A stretch of DNA of 64,000 nucleotides, from the NCBI GenBank assembly GCA_032622095.1, contig CP136069.1:7022036-7086035 (forward strand), in the 5' to 3' direction. Both the position numbers and the translations under genes were made by a program. Below, piece by piece: positions 1 to 11,300 of the stretch (position 1 is the first letter of the stretch; every line of letters starts with the position of its first letter). This DNA is from Siphonodentalium dalli. Lineage: Eukaryota > Mollusca > Scaphopoda > Gadilida > Siphonodentaliidae. Below the pieces are notes generated by a model. That model was not told the origin of the DNA. It ran no database searches and saw only the letters and a program-made list of their open reading frames with translations.

Positions 1-75
1 AACGAGTTATGTTGGGATATAAGATTTTATTAAACGAGTTATGTTGGGATATAAGATTTTATGAAACGAGTTCGC
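1..75. repeat. Tandem pair of a 33-bp unit (AACGAGTTATGTTGGGATAT)
   Basis: Two near-identical units starting AACGAGTTATGTTGGGATAT follow each other at the window edge. The same sequence recurs at 28371 as the edge of a longer repeat family that also includes the hairpin at 1515-1631, so this is the border of that dispersed element. Confidence 0.6.
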
Positions 76-295
76 CAAATATGATTAAAACACACAGAAT
101 TAATGCATGAAAGTTCCGATGTGGAGAAAGATCAACCATCGAAAATTCAGTCTAGATCAGTAAGCAAAGTATCGTCAATGACGTCACGGGAAATGACATA
201 ATTCACTAGTGACCATTTTTAATTAACAGTGTTTTCAATGTAAATCGTGCATAGGAGTGTAATAAATTCTTATATCTCACTAGTGTGTAATGGGC

Positions 296-540
296 ACGTG
301 CTTCCCAGGATACTTGGCATCGTGCCAAGTAAATTACCATGCGGATTAATACTATTTAGAAAAGCCACACTTGACACCACTACCAGACATTGCAAATGAT
401 TGCTTCATTCAATTATTGTCCAACTTCTTTGCACTAACGAAAATAGGCACAAAAACAAAGAGGCAAATTGGGGGCTATATGTTTCGTCGTAAGGCAGAGC
501 ACACAATACTGTCATATATGGTTGTTGTATCGCACGGCGA
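296..540 (-). pseudogene. Non-LTR retrotransposon C-terminal fragment, copy 1
   Basis: On the minus strand this piece is homologous to 1742-2030 and 31270-31521: shared tracts read like RGLILFRKA, KMIALFIK and NKNKEANW, the part just before the zinc-finger-like tail of a reverse transcriptase polyprotein. Here the frame is broken. It lies in the intron downstream of the last mucolipin exon in the window. Confidence 0.5.
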
Positions 541-1514
541 TAGTTAACTACTGGTTGGTGTAATGTGGTGTGACAGGTTTGTCAGTTGTTGCCGTGTACA
601 GTGTATTCATTGGTCGCGAACGCGTTGTAGTGGTCCCTAGTCACTGTGACTGAAAACAAAACAAGAATATTATGGGATAACATTCCCGCCATGAACTGAG
701 GAAAGGATTCACGACTGGATTCCTGGATATCATCGCCTGATTCGATAAAAATCCTCACACGAACTGAACTAGCATTCGTCTTTGCTTCCCGCCAATGCGT
801 AAGTGTTCGAGAACTTCGTCATAGAATAACTGCAATGACTGAGAATTCATGTGAATATTTCTGAACAACTGTACAGAGTTATGTGTAAAATAATACCATG
901 GTTATTGACTATTCGTACGAGGAATTGTGTATTTTATTGGATTCCTAATATGGACACATTCGCTGTAACTCATGTTCTACTATTATCTTGTCACTTCTCT
1001 CTCACTCGCGATCTCTATCTCAGTATTTCTCAACTGTCCATTCATCTGCAACTTTATCCTCACGCTACTGTTTACTTTTCATGTCTTCTGATCCTCCTTT
1101 TTTTCCTATTCACCATTTCCAGGTCTAGAGGATTTGTGATCGGTTGCATTCAGTATATTGTTTTGCATTGGACATATTGATACATTTACATTTATTCAAA
1201 GTTTATCATTTATTGGAATAGTGTTGTAAATATTCAAGGCTGGTTTTGAATTATTGCTGCTTTCAATGTATGGACTAGCTCATTATTTATTTCAAATTTG
1301 GTGTCACATGCAAATGGCTTTGTTATATTTTCTGTGACCTATGTCACACGCTTATGGTCTGTGGCACATGTCACACTCGTGTGACCATATCACTTATATA
1401 TTGTTTGTTCAACTTTCAGGTTGAAAATAAACCAATTTAGACAACCTTGGCGTGGATTTCATCCCCAGACGAAACAGTTGTGAAGCATCTCAACCATCGC
1501 CGTGCATGTATGAT
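541..1514. other. Intronic stretch without recognisable gene
   Basis: AT-rich sequence with a short run of CAC/GTG-containing direct repeats around 1330-1390 (variants of GTCACACG). An open frame of 109 codons on the plus strand at 851-1180 is hydrophobic by composition only and has no family features I recognise. Confidence 0.5.
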
Positions 1515-1631
1515 TTTATCAATTTTATGAAACGACGTTTGATAAATTTGATTCACAACTCATCTATGACGCGTTGTGAATCAAATTTATCAAACTCGTT
1601 TCATAAAATCTCTTATCCAAACATAACAAGT
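1515..1631. repeat. Palindromic MITE-like hairpin
   Basis: Two arms containing TTTATGAAACGA and GATAAATTTGATTCACAAC pair as inverted repeats around CTCATCTATGACG. The same arm appears at 28395-28430, so this is a dispersed foldback repeat belonging to the family that starts at base 1. Confidence 0.7.
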
Positions 1632-1741
1632 TGAAGATCTTGTATATCACATAAAAACTAGAGCTTTATGCCTTTTTAACAAATCAAAATCTTTAAAAGA
1701 GGCTGAAAATGCATGTAAAATAAAAACATGCACTGCGCTGG

Positions 1742-2030
1742 CTGAGACGCTACACAACCGTATAAGACAGTATTGCACGCTCTGCCTTGCGATGAAAAAT
1801 ATATAGTCTGCCAATTTGCCTCTTTGTTTTTGTGCCTGTTTTCATTTGTGTTACGAAGTTGAACAATAACTGAACTTTAATGAACAAAGCAATCATTTTG
1901 GAATGTCTGGTATTGGTTTCAAGCACGGCTTTTCGAAATAGTATTAATCCCCGTGGTAATTTTGTTGGCGTGATGCCAAGTATCCCAGGGAAACACATGA
2001 CTATTCGTCACTAGTGAGATATAAGGAAAT
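1742..2030 (-). pseudogene. Non-LTR retrotransposon C-terminal fragment, copy 2
   Basis: The minus strand encodes an uninterrupted 82-residue remnant with RGLILFRKAVLETNTRHSKM and ALFIKVQLLFNFV, homologous to 31270-31521. It stops before the Cys/His cluster and instead joins GCTGAGACGCTACACAACCG, a flank also seen at 28482. Its other edge, CACTAGTGAGATATAAG, also matches the 31.5-kb copy, so both are parts of one larger dispersed repeat. Confidence 0.6.
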
Positions 2031-2056
2031 ATCTAATGGCTTTTTTTAATGATATA

Positions 2057-2264
2057 CAGTAATGCCCTAAATAATCGACTCCTTAACCACAGCAGAATTA
2101 TGGGTAATTTTTCAGGATTTAGTCGGAAATATGGCTTGTTGCCATTCATAGGAAAGCTCTCACTGCTTTCAGATGAATGGCAACAAGCCATATTTCCGAC
2201 TTAATATGAAAAATTACCCATAATTCTGCTGGGGTTAAGGAGTTGATTATTTAGGGCATTACTG
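2057..2264. mobile_element. TA-MITE (CAGTAATGCCC family), full palindrome
   Basis: A near-perfect foldback: begins CAGTAATGCCCTAAATAATC, ends in its complement GGGCATTACTG, flanked by TA on each side. The arms carry TCCTTAACCACAGCAGAATT and GGATTTAGTCGGAAATATGG. At 31551-31575 the same surrounding repeat lacks this insert. TA target and CAGT ends suggest a Tc1/mariner-mobilised nonautonomous element. Confidence 0.85.
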
Positions 2265-2381
2265 TAGTACCGGTAGGGGTTTCATGTGATATATAGAGAT
2301 CCAGGAGAGATGGGAACGCCGCAGTATACAGGGACAACTTGTCTTCGGTAACATGAACAAAGGCATATAATAAATAGAGGA

Positions 2382-2523
2382 TCTCACATGAGTTTCTATT
2401 TTATACGGAATTTATCAACCGAGTTCACTAAATTCGATTTGAGCCGAGGTTTACCGAGGCTCAAATAGAATTTAGAGGACGAGGTTGATAAATTACGTAT
2501 AAAATAGGACGAGTGTGAGATAC
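2382..2523. repeat. Long inverted repeat (hairpin)
   Basis: Arms ATCTCACATGAGTTTCTATT and the complementary AAAATAGGACGAGTGTGAGAT enclose a second complementary pair TCAACCGAG / CGAGGTTGA and a centre GAGCCGAGGTTTACCGAGGC. It looks like a single foldback element. Confidence 0.7.
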
Positions 2524-3187
2524 CTTTTATCACATGATCAAATAAACCCGAAGCAATGCGAAATATTCATCGAAAACAACAATCATAAACTACAGCGATC
2601 TCAAGTTATTTGAAGAACGCCGTGACGTCATCGCACGCGCTGATATTAAATGTGTCTATTACCGATAATTATGAAACTGCTTTTATGGCCAAATTATGTG
2701 ACAAATCTAGATACACATTCCGAAGCGCCAAGTGGACAATTTATAAGTCAAATAAATAACAGAAGAATGCTTGGTGTTTTGAAATTTAGGAAATAAGAGC
2801 ATTCTATATGACAAGCATATGTGTACCAGTATCGTAGAATCATGCATCATTGTAATTAAAATGCATGTGTGTCATAAAAGTTTAAGAAGCTTCAGCAACA
2901 TGATTGTCCTATACCGGCAGTTTAGATAAAGATGGGACTGTGGAACATAGTGGGGTTTTACCAATTTTGAAATTCAGAACATATGTGAAGGTCGCAAGGT
3001 ATCGAAATGGTTAATTTAGAAATTTAGAGTTATGTACATGAGTAAGCAAGTGTAGATATGTAAATAATAGTGCAGGTATGTAGTAATATATACAAAATTT
3101 CACTGGAATTGTTGTCAGTTCTGTACCTGGTGATGGAGCATTTAAGCAACGTACCATCGCTTTTCGGCACTTTTAAACAATACATAG
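2524..3187. other. Intronic stretch, no gene or repeat recognised
   Basis: AT-rich intron sequence between a hairpin and the 27-bp satellite. I looked on the minus strand for the missing mucolipin pore exon (a NGDD-type signature) and did not find it. Confidence 0.4.
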
Positions 3188-4791
3188 CCATATGTGTTAC
3201 ATTAATCACATAGCCCGGAGTGTTACATTAATTACATAGCCCATATGTGTTACATTAATCACATAGCTTGTATGTGTTACATTAATCACATAGCCTGTAT
3301 GTGTTACATTAATCACATAGCCCGTATGTGTTACATTAATCACATAGCCCGTATGTGTTACATTAATTACATAGCCTGTATATGTTACATTAATCACATA
3401 GCCCGTATGTGTTACATTAATCACATAGCCTGTATGTGTTACATTAATTACATAGCCCGTATGTGTTACATTAATCACATAGCCTGTATGTGTTACATTA
3501 ATCACATAGCCTGTATGTGTTACATTAATTACATAGCCTGTATGTGTTAGATAAATTACATAGCCCGTATGTGTTACATTAATTACATAGCCCGTATGTG
3601 TTACATTAATTACATAGCCCGTATGTGTTACATTAATCACATAGCCCGTATGTGTTACATTAATTACATAGCCCGTATGTGTTACATTAATCACATAGCC
3701 CGTATGTGTTACATTAATTACATAGCCCGTATGTGTTACATTAATTACATAGCCCGTATGTGTTACATTAATTACATAGCCCGTATGTGTTACATTAATC
3801 ACATAGCCCGTATGTGTTACATTAATCACATAGCCCGTATGTGTTACATTAATTACATAGCCTGTATGTGTTACATTAATCACATAGCCCGTATGAGTTA
3901 CATTAATTACATAGCCCGTATGTGTTACATTAATCACATAGCCCGTATGTGTTACATTAATTACATAGCCTGTATGTGTTACATTAATCACATAGCCCGT
4001 ATGTGTTACATTAATCACATAGCCCGTATGTGTTACATTAATTACATAGCCCGTATGTGTTACATTAATCACATAGCCCGTATGTGTTACATTAATTACA
4101 TAGCCTGTATGTGTTACATTAATCACATAGCCCGTATGTGTTACATTAATCACATAGCCCGTATGTGTTACATTAATTACATAGCCTGTATGTGTTACAT
4201 TAATCACATAGCCCGTATGTGTTACATTAATCACATAGCCCGTATGTGTTACATTAATTACATAGCCCGTATGTGTTACATTAATCACATAGCCCGTATG
4301 TGTTACATTAATTACATAGCCTGTATGTGTTACATTAATCACATAGCCCGTATGTGTTACATTAATCACATAGCCCGTATGTGTTACATTAATTACATAG
4401 CCTGTATGTGTTACATTAATTACATAGCCCGTATGTGTTACATTAATCACATAGCCCGTATGTGTTACATTAATTACATAGCCTGTATGTGTTACATTAA
4501 TCACATAGCCCGTATGTGTTACATTAATCACATAGCCCGTATGTGTTACATTAATTACATAGCCCGTATGTGTTACATTAATCACATAGCCTGTATGTGT
4601 TACATTAATTACATAGCCCGTATGTGTTACATTAATTACATAGCCCGTATGTGTTACATTAATCACATAGCCTGTATGTGTTACATTAATTACATAGCCC
4701 GTATGAGTTACATTAATCACATAGCCTGTATGTGTTACATTAATTACATAGCCTGTATGTGTTACATTAATTACATAGCCTGTATGTGTTA
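3188..4791. repeat. 27-bp satellite, about 59 copies
   Basis: Unit TGTTACATTAATCACATAGC plus CCGTATG, repeated head to tail with two alternating variable sites (AATCAC/AATTAC and CCCG/CCTG). Because 27 is a multiple of three and no stop falls in the frames, both strands stay open: (VINVTHTGY)n on minus, (MCYINHIAR)n on plus. This is a property of the repeat, not evidence of a protein. It lies in the intron after mucolipin exon 11. Confidence 0.95.
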
Positions 4792-4836
4792 AGATTAATT
4801 ACAATAAAACACATCAAAACACGAACCGACATCTTA

Positions 4837-4951
4837 CAGTAATGCTCTCTAAGTAATCGACATCTTAACCACAGCAGAATTATGGGTAACTTTTCAGGAT
4901 TTAGTAGGAGATATGGCTTGTTGCCATTCATTGGAAAGCTCTCCCCGAGAG
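4837..4951. mobile_element. TA-MITE, left half only
   Basis: CAGTAATGCTCTCTAAGTAA through GGAAAGCTCTCCCCGAGAG, i.e. one arm to the hairpin tip; the return arm is absent. Probably a deletion derivative. Confidence 0.75.
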
Positions 4952-5222
4952 TGGTTGATACAATAATTGGTTGCATTTGTTAAACCTTTCTTGATGGCAG
5001 CTGTGCTGGTGCAGCATTAAAGATCCTGTGCCAGTGCATTATCTTATATATGCGAGTATTTTGTCTTCTAGGGTGAGAATGCACTGGCTTACAAGGTCGA
5101 GATAAATATTTTGTTAGGCAATACATTGGCAAAATTTCAGGAAGCTCCAGTCATGAGAGGGTTTAAATAGATTTTGTATGTTGTTGTTGTAACTGGTGGT
5201 CTGGAATGCATCTTTAATTTAC

Positions 5223-5345
5223 CTTTATGTGATAAGGTCCCAGCACTATCCACCCACAGAAAACAAAACCAAAATACAGCATGAATGTACAAGCCAGGAA
5301 TCGCAGTATGCTCGGTGTGCTGTTCTGTAATGTTAGAACCAACAC
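5223..5345 (-). CDS. Mcoln: Mucolipin exon 11: S5 helix
   Basis: Acceptor TTCATTTGCAG, donor AAG|GTAAAT, 41 codons, phase 0 at both ends. Encodes VLVLTLQNSTPSILRFLACT followed by a hydrophobic run ending FCGWIVLGPYHIK. The last block is a near-invariant TRPML signature directly before the pore loop, which makes the assignment secure. The following exon (pore with NGDD-type filter, S6) was not found between here and base 1. A GATAA-rich tract begins only about 20 bp upstream of the acceptor and forms its pyrimidine side. Confidence 0.93.
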
Positions 5346-8300
5346 CTGCAAATGAAGACGTTAACTGATAAGATAAGATGATAAGATAAGACATGATAAA
5401 GATGATAAGATAAGATAATAAGATAAGATAAGATAAGATAATATAAGATAAGATAAGATGATAAGATATGATAAGATAAGATGATAAGATAATATAAGAT
5501 TTATTTGCATAAACATCAATAAAGGCAGTATGCTATTAACACAATGCATAATAAAACAATAATTAATAAATAATTACATGTGAACATGGCATGTCTATAT
5601 AACTATATGTGTTTTATTGTGTGATGGCGTGCATAATATTCATTCAGAATGCTTATCAAAGAAGTGCCGGACCATGTTGCAGATTTTGCTGCTGATGTCA
5701 GGGTTATCATTCGTCATTATAGAATTAAATTTCTGATCGTTTGACATACTTGTAAAATTACTGAGATAACTACCAACAATGTGGAAAAGTTCATTTCTGA
5801 GATAGAAATACCGGTAGTGTGGACATTCCATAATGAAGTGATACTCATTTTCTATATTAGAATCGGTCCTACATTTAAGGCACAATCTCTTCCCTTCCTT
5901 AATTATAGACTGATGATGTCTACCTTTCGCGATACAGAGTTTTGTAAAATTAATCCTATCTTTTACAGAAAGGGTGTTTGTTAAGTAAGTCTCTAAGACA
6001 TAACCATTTTTATGCATCACATGAATTCTAATGAGCAAAATTCAAGATTGAAATGGCAAAGAAAAGTAACTTCAACTATATGAGATTACAAAGGACATAA
6101 ATTTCCAAGAAATACTGAGCTAAACTTAATTGAATATAGTGATGCAATCCAACACAGTGAGCGGGCATCACCAAATTCACCCTCTGGGAACCTCATTCTG
6201 CCGGGGACTCAACTGCTATGGGAAGCCTAGGATCAGATTGCAGTTCCCAGTTGAAGTTGGTGATGTTCACCCATTAGTCACTACAATTATGCATTTTATC
6301 TTCTGCAAATTGGGGAAAACAGAAACTGAACAGAAAGGGGAAAAGCAACTAATTTAAGACTATAGATACTTCCCAGAAGAGGCCTGAGCCAAATGAGGTC
6401 CCAGAAGGAAAATTTAACGAAGCTAGCCCTCTGTATGGGTAGCGTCACTAAATTAACCCTCTGAGGACCTCATTCTGCAAATGACAGACACACTATTCCA
6501 ATGCCTGTTGTCAATGGCATGGTGATTTGATAAGATTTTTCTCAAGGAGAAATCATTTCTGTTATGAATACCTCAAAGATAAATTGATTGTTTAGTTAAC
6601 CCTTTACCCAACAGAACGGCCCTGTGCCAATACATTCTCTTATATATGCGAGTCGACCATAGGTCGCCTTGCATATATAAGAGAATGCATTGGCTTAACA
6701 CATATTAAAAATGATAAAAGTGTCAAAGAATGTAGAAAAATATTATCAATTTTTTTTTAGGCCAATGCATTCTCTTATATATGTGAGGCGACCTATGGTC
6801 GACTCGCATATATAAGAGAATGCATTGGCACAGGGCATAACTGTAACCATCACAATGTGGTCAATGAACCGGTTCCAATGATATCCATATTTGTATGGTG
6901 TTATTGAGACAGACCGAAGATATTTTAGGCTGTTGAAGCTTTATTTGGGCGTTTTTGGCCGTTTTGTTGGGTAAAGGGTTAACAGATTGGCTATCATTTC
7001 TGTTATGAATACCTCAAAGATAAATTGATTGTTGATTTAAGAAATAAATGCACTGCGCATTATGTGTATAGTACAATTTGGCCACAAAGAATTTGGTTGT
7101 AGGACGATGTGACGCGGAGTTCTACAATCAGTTTCTGTCATCAAATTTGACTATACACACCGATGCTCAATGCATTTATTTCTTCTGTAATTCGACTGTA
7201 TATTATCGTCAAAATTGTTGTGACAGACATGTGTAGATTTTCGTTTCCGAAACCGCTTTATAATAGCCCAGTTTAGATATGTGTAGTATGATTTTCCACC
7301 AAACAGCTCTTCTTTTGAAACTGTAACCTAAAAATGATGTAACTATTGAACAGTGGCTCTTTTTCTTTGGCAAAAATTTTGCATGGTAAGACTTATTTTT
7401 CTTCTATATTATACTAGAGGTGTGACTGTCCCAATGGGACTAAGGATACCCCCCGTTGTTTTTAAAATACTAAGATGTTTCACATGTCAGTAAACATTTA
7501 GTTAAAATAATAAAATAACAGTTCCCATTGCAGGTGCACAACCCTAACCCTAATCTTAAACCTATTGACCGAAAAAAAGTAGGAATAAAAGCTCGGACAA
7601 AATTATGCATGTTGCAAAAATGTTGTAAGTAAAAAAATGGGAATAATTCCACAAAAAAAGTCGGACAGACATCATGGGGTGGTGGTAAAATAAGAATCAG
7701 TGTTAGTAGCTAGTAATTTTATGTCTCTTTCTTCAGTCTAGTATGCTATTAACCAATTCATCTGTGGTTTGAATTATGAGCATTCTGATGTTTGAGGCAT
7801 TGGCAGCATTGCATTGATTGCACCATGATGTTGTGGTACAATTCAGAATATCTAGAATTTCAGAATATCTAGAATTGTAGTACTAAACGATGTTCCTTTA
7901 TCCATGGGTACACAGGCTACTGTGAAAGTGGTAGCCCAGTGGTTGGAGTGTTGGATTTGTAATGGTGTCAATGCACCGGCATGAGTTCACGCCCTGTCCG
8001 CACTGGACCAAAATTTACTTTTGCCAAATGAAAAATATTTCTTGCCAAATTATTTTAGCATTTATCAAATGATATCCCCGATACATGTAGTATCATTTTC
8101 TGCAACATTAAGTCTTATGTTTTGACACTCGACTTTTGATATCGATAGAAAAGCAGTTAGTTAAAAATTAATTACACTCGCATCTCTATTGTGGTGTATC
8201 ATATAACAATAAGCCAATCACCGAACAATACAATGGTAGAAGGGTTGCTTCATCACACCACACTAAATATACTAGTAATCCCTCCAACCATCAGTACTAA

Positions 8301-11300
8301 TGCTATGAGATTAATTGTATATTAATAGAGGTGCTAACTTTTTCTAAACCTTATAAAACACAACTAATATAATTATGTTGTAAGAGTTTCCTGAAATGAA
8401 TGATATTGATTGACCAATATTTTTCAACTTTCTTGAGGAATTAAAAAGTGACTTGCCAAAATTTTTGCCAAATTACATATTTTTTGCCAAATGTGAACTA
8501 TTTTTGCCATTGACAAATTTGGCAAGTGGCAGCGCAAACCCTGCAGTGGACTATCGTCTCCACAACAGTGGCTTGGCCGGATTAAGCGGTAAGTGTGCTA
8601 TATATAGCCACATGCTGTTTCAAATCCCGTGTCAGGTTGTGACCCTTGGGCAAGGTCACTTGTACTGTGCTAGCTTCGTCATAACTAGATGAGAAATAGG
8701 GACATGGTTGTTGGGCATGTGTAAGCCGCTCTTGTGAAGTACGTGCCTATAAAAATGCATGGCTGCATGCAGAAGACTCAGCATTATTCAACAGCTGGGG
8801 TAATAATGTGAAGCGCTTAAGGCCCTCGCGGGGATAGGCGCTATATAAGTATCATTATTATTATTACTGACCAATCAGGACGAGCCTTGTATGCAGGTTT
8901 AGGCAAGGTCGTATTACAATTAATTATGCACAATGCTAATATGGATTTCTAAAGATTAAGTACAGCCCTGTCACCGGCATTAAAACTCACATTGTATTTT
9001 TTGAAGAACTTTAGATATCTTAGTACTCCGAACCAGGCGAACAGACAACCTGTCCCCAACATCAATCCACAGAGGTCAAATATATTGGAAGAGCTCATCA
9101 CTTTCTGTAACAAAAAACAAGACAGTCAATGACTGTGGGTCGCTCACCAGACTATCAGGACTGATTAGACTCGCACTATGAAGACTACAACAGTCATTAC
9201 CCTGCAGGGAGCCCCACACATATATAGAAGCATATAGAAGAGTGTAGTCTGCTCATGTTTGTCTGGGGCTCTGTATGGGTGAAATTATAAAATTGTTAAA
9301 GAATACAAGAAAAAATTATTAAAATTGTAAAAAATTGTTAGGCCAATGCATTCTCTTATATATGCGAGGCGACCTATGGTCGACTCGCATATATAAGAGA
9401 ATGCATTGGCACAGGGTAAAAAAATCCCGACTTACGACTGGATTTGATATGGCGGGTCACAATTGATCACCCTAATGAAGTGTTTTATTTTAGAACTATA
9501 CACTCAGCTTAGAAATTACAGTGTTCACAGTGTCATACATGCACATCCTTAATTCAATTAATTTGAAGGCAGAGTACTAAATCTGCAAGGACTGCCCCTT
9601 CTTGAACAACCAACCCAATTTTATGGGAGGCCAAATTCACATTTAATAATTAATTGTGCTTAAGCGCAATCAATTGCGCTTAAGCGCAATCATTGCGCTT
9701 AAGCGCAATTAATTGCGCTTAAGCGTAATTATTTGCGCATAAGCGCAATCAATTGCGCTTAAGTGCAATTCATGGTTATATGTAACAAAACACCCCTGGT
9801 GAATAAATAGGTTTCTCCATAACTTAGCATTAACTCCTATTGACATGTCACTTCTTGGTTTCATTGGTTTGGATGGGTAGGGAGCTAGCCCAACTTCTTT
9901 ATCAAAATGGCTGACTCGCAATAGTATCACCTTCTGTTTTAGTTGGAGCGATTCATGATAGCATTATATTATCTTCGGTATATATTAGTTGGGGCTACTT
10001 GCAATAGCATTACTCTCTGTATTAGTCGGGGCGACATTGATTTTCTTCAATTTTCGAGTATACAGGCACACCATATGAGGGAAGCAAGCCCTCGGTGACA
10101 CCACATTCACACTATATGATCATGGAAATACTATAGATTTGTGCAAGAGCTGCTGATTTAATAAGAAAAACTAGAGCTTCAGGACTGAGACACCAAAGCT
10201 CCAGTAATTACACACCATTTTTTGGACAGGGATGCTGATAATATGAAAATAGGGTTTTTTCCCCCTGATTTAAGTCAATAAGTAAACCATACAGTAATGC
10301 TCTAATTAATCGACTCCTTAACCACAGCAGAATTATGGATAACTTTTCAGGATTTAGTTGGAAATATGGCTTGTTGCCATTCATCGGAAAGCTGTCGAGA
10401 GCTTTTCGATGAATGGCAACAAGCCATATTTCTGACTAAATCCTGAAAAGTTACCCATAATTCTGCTGTGGTTAAGAAGTCGATTAAATAGAGCATTACT
10501 GTATGAGGTAAGAAAGCCCTCATGCAGTGACACCGCATGCATGTATAGGATATTACCATAGTAAAGGCTAAAATCTGTGCAAAAATACATTAAAAACATC
10601 ATACAAAACATTACTAGAGTTCCGGGAAGGCGACATCAATTCTTTGGATAGAGGGATGCTGATAATATGTAATTAGGGATTCTCCTTGTTGAACACATAC
10701 TCACAGTTTGACTGTTGAGTACAGGTCAAAATTAGCCCAATGCTCATGTTGTGTTGCTAGGTGATACACCAGGTCATGCTAATAGTTGATGGGTAGGTTA
10801 GATAGTAGTCACAATTACGCTTAAGCGCAATTAATTGCGCTTAAGCGTAATTAATTACGCTTAAGCGTAAATGCCCTATTTGCGCTTAAGCACAATATGT
10901 GGTATTTGCGCTTAAGCGCAATTGATTGCGCTTAAGCGCAATTCATTATTAAATGTGAATTTGGCCTCCCATACAATTTGAGCAAACCTGATATGAGATT
11001 CAGGTGTTGATATTTAATATGTGCACATGTGTTGGAAGAGAAAAAATTGCATTACAGTAACATTCATCAGAAGATTTATTTAAATCTGAAAAGTGAATGT
11101 TATCAGGAACTAAATTCTACAGGTAGTTCATACTCAAATTTAAATGTTAAAATAGTAGGATAAAACATACAAAGGGAATGAAAGGTTTTAGATAACCATA
11201 CCAGTCAGGTAAGCTTAATGAAACTGTTCAATGGTGTCCTCATCAGAAGCTGAACCCAACCCCATAATATTGTGTTATAAAATAATATATATGGGTAAAA

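Noticed and set aside
851-1180. 109-codon hydrophobic frame as a membrane protein
   Set aside because: T-rich intron sequence yields hydrophobic residues by chance; no homologous features.
3206-4720. 504-codon open frame with a nine-residue repeat
   Set aside because: Consequence of a stop-free 27-bp satellite; equally open on the other strand, no start context, no unique sequence.
1-5222. Search for the missing mucolipin pore exon
   Set aside because: No minus-strand sequence resembling an NGDD-type filter or S6 was found; the exon must lie beyond base 1.
7541-7556. Telomere-like CCCTAACCCTAA
   Set aside because: Only two to three units; too short to mean an interstitial telomere.
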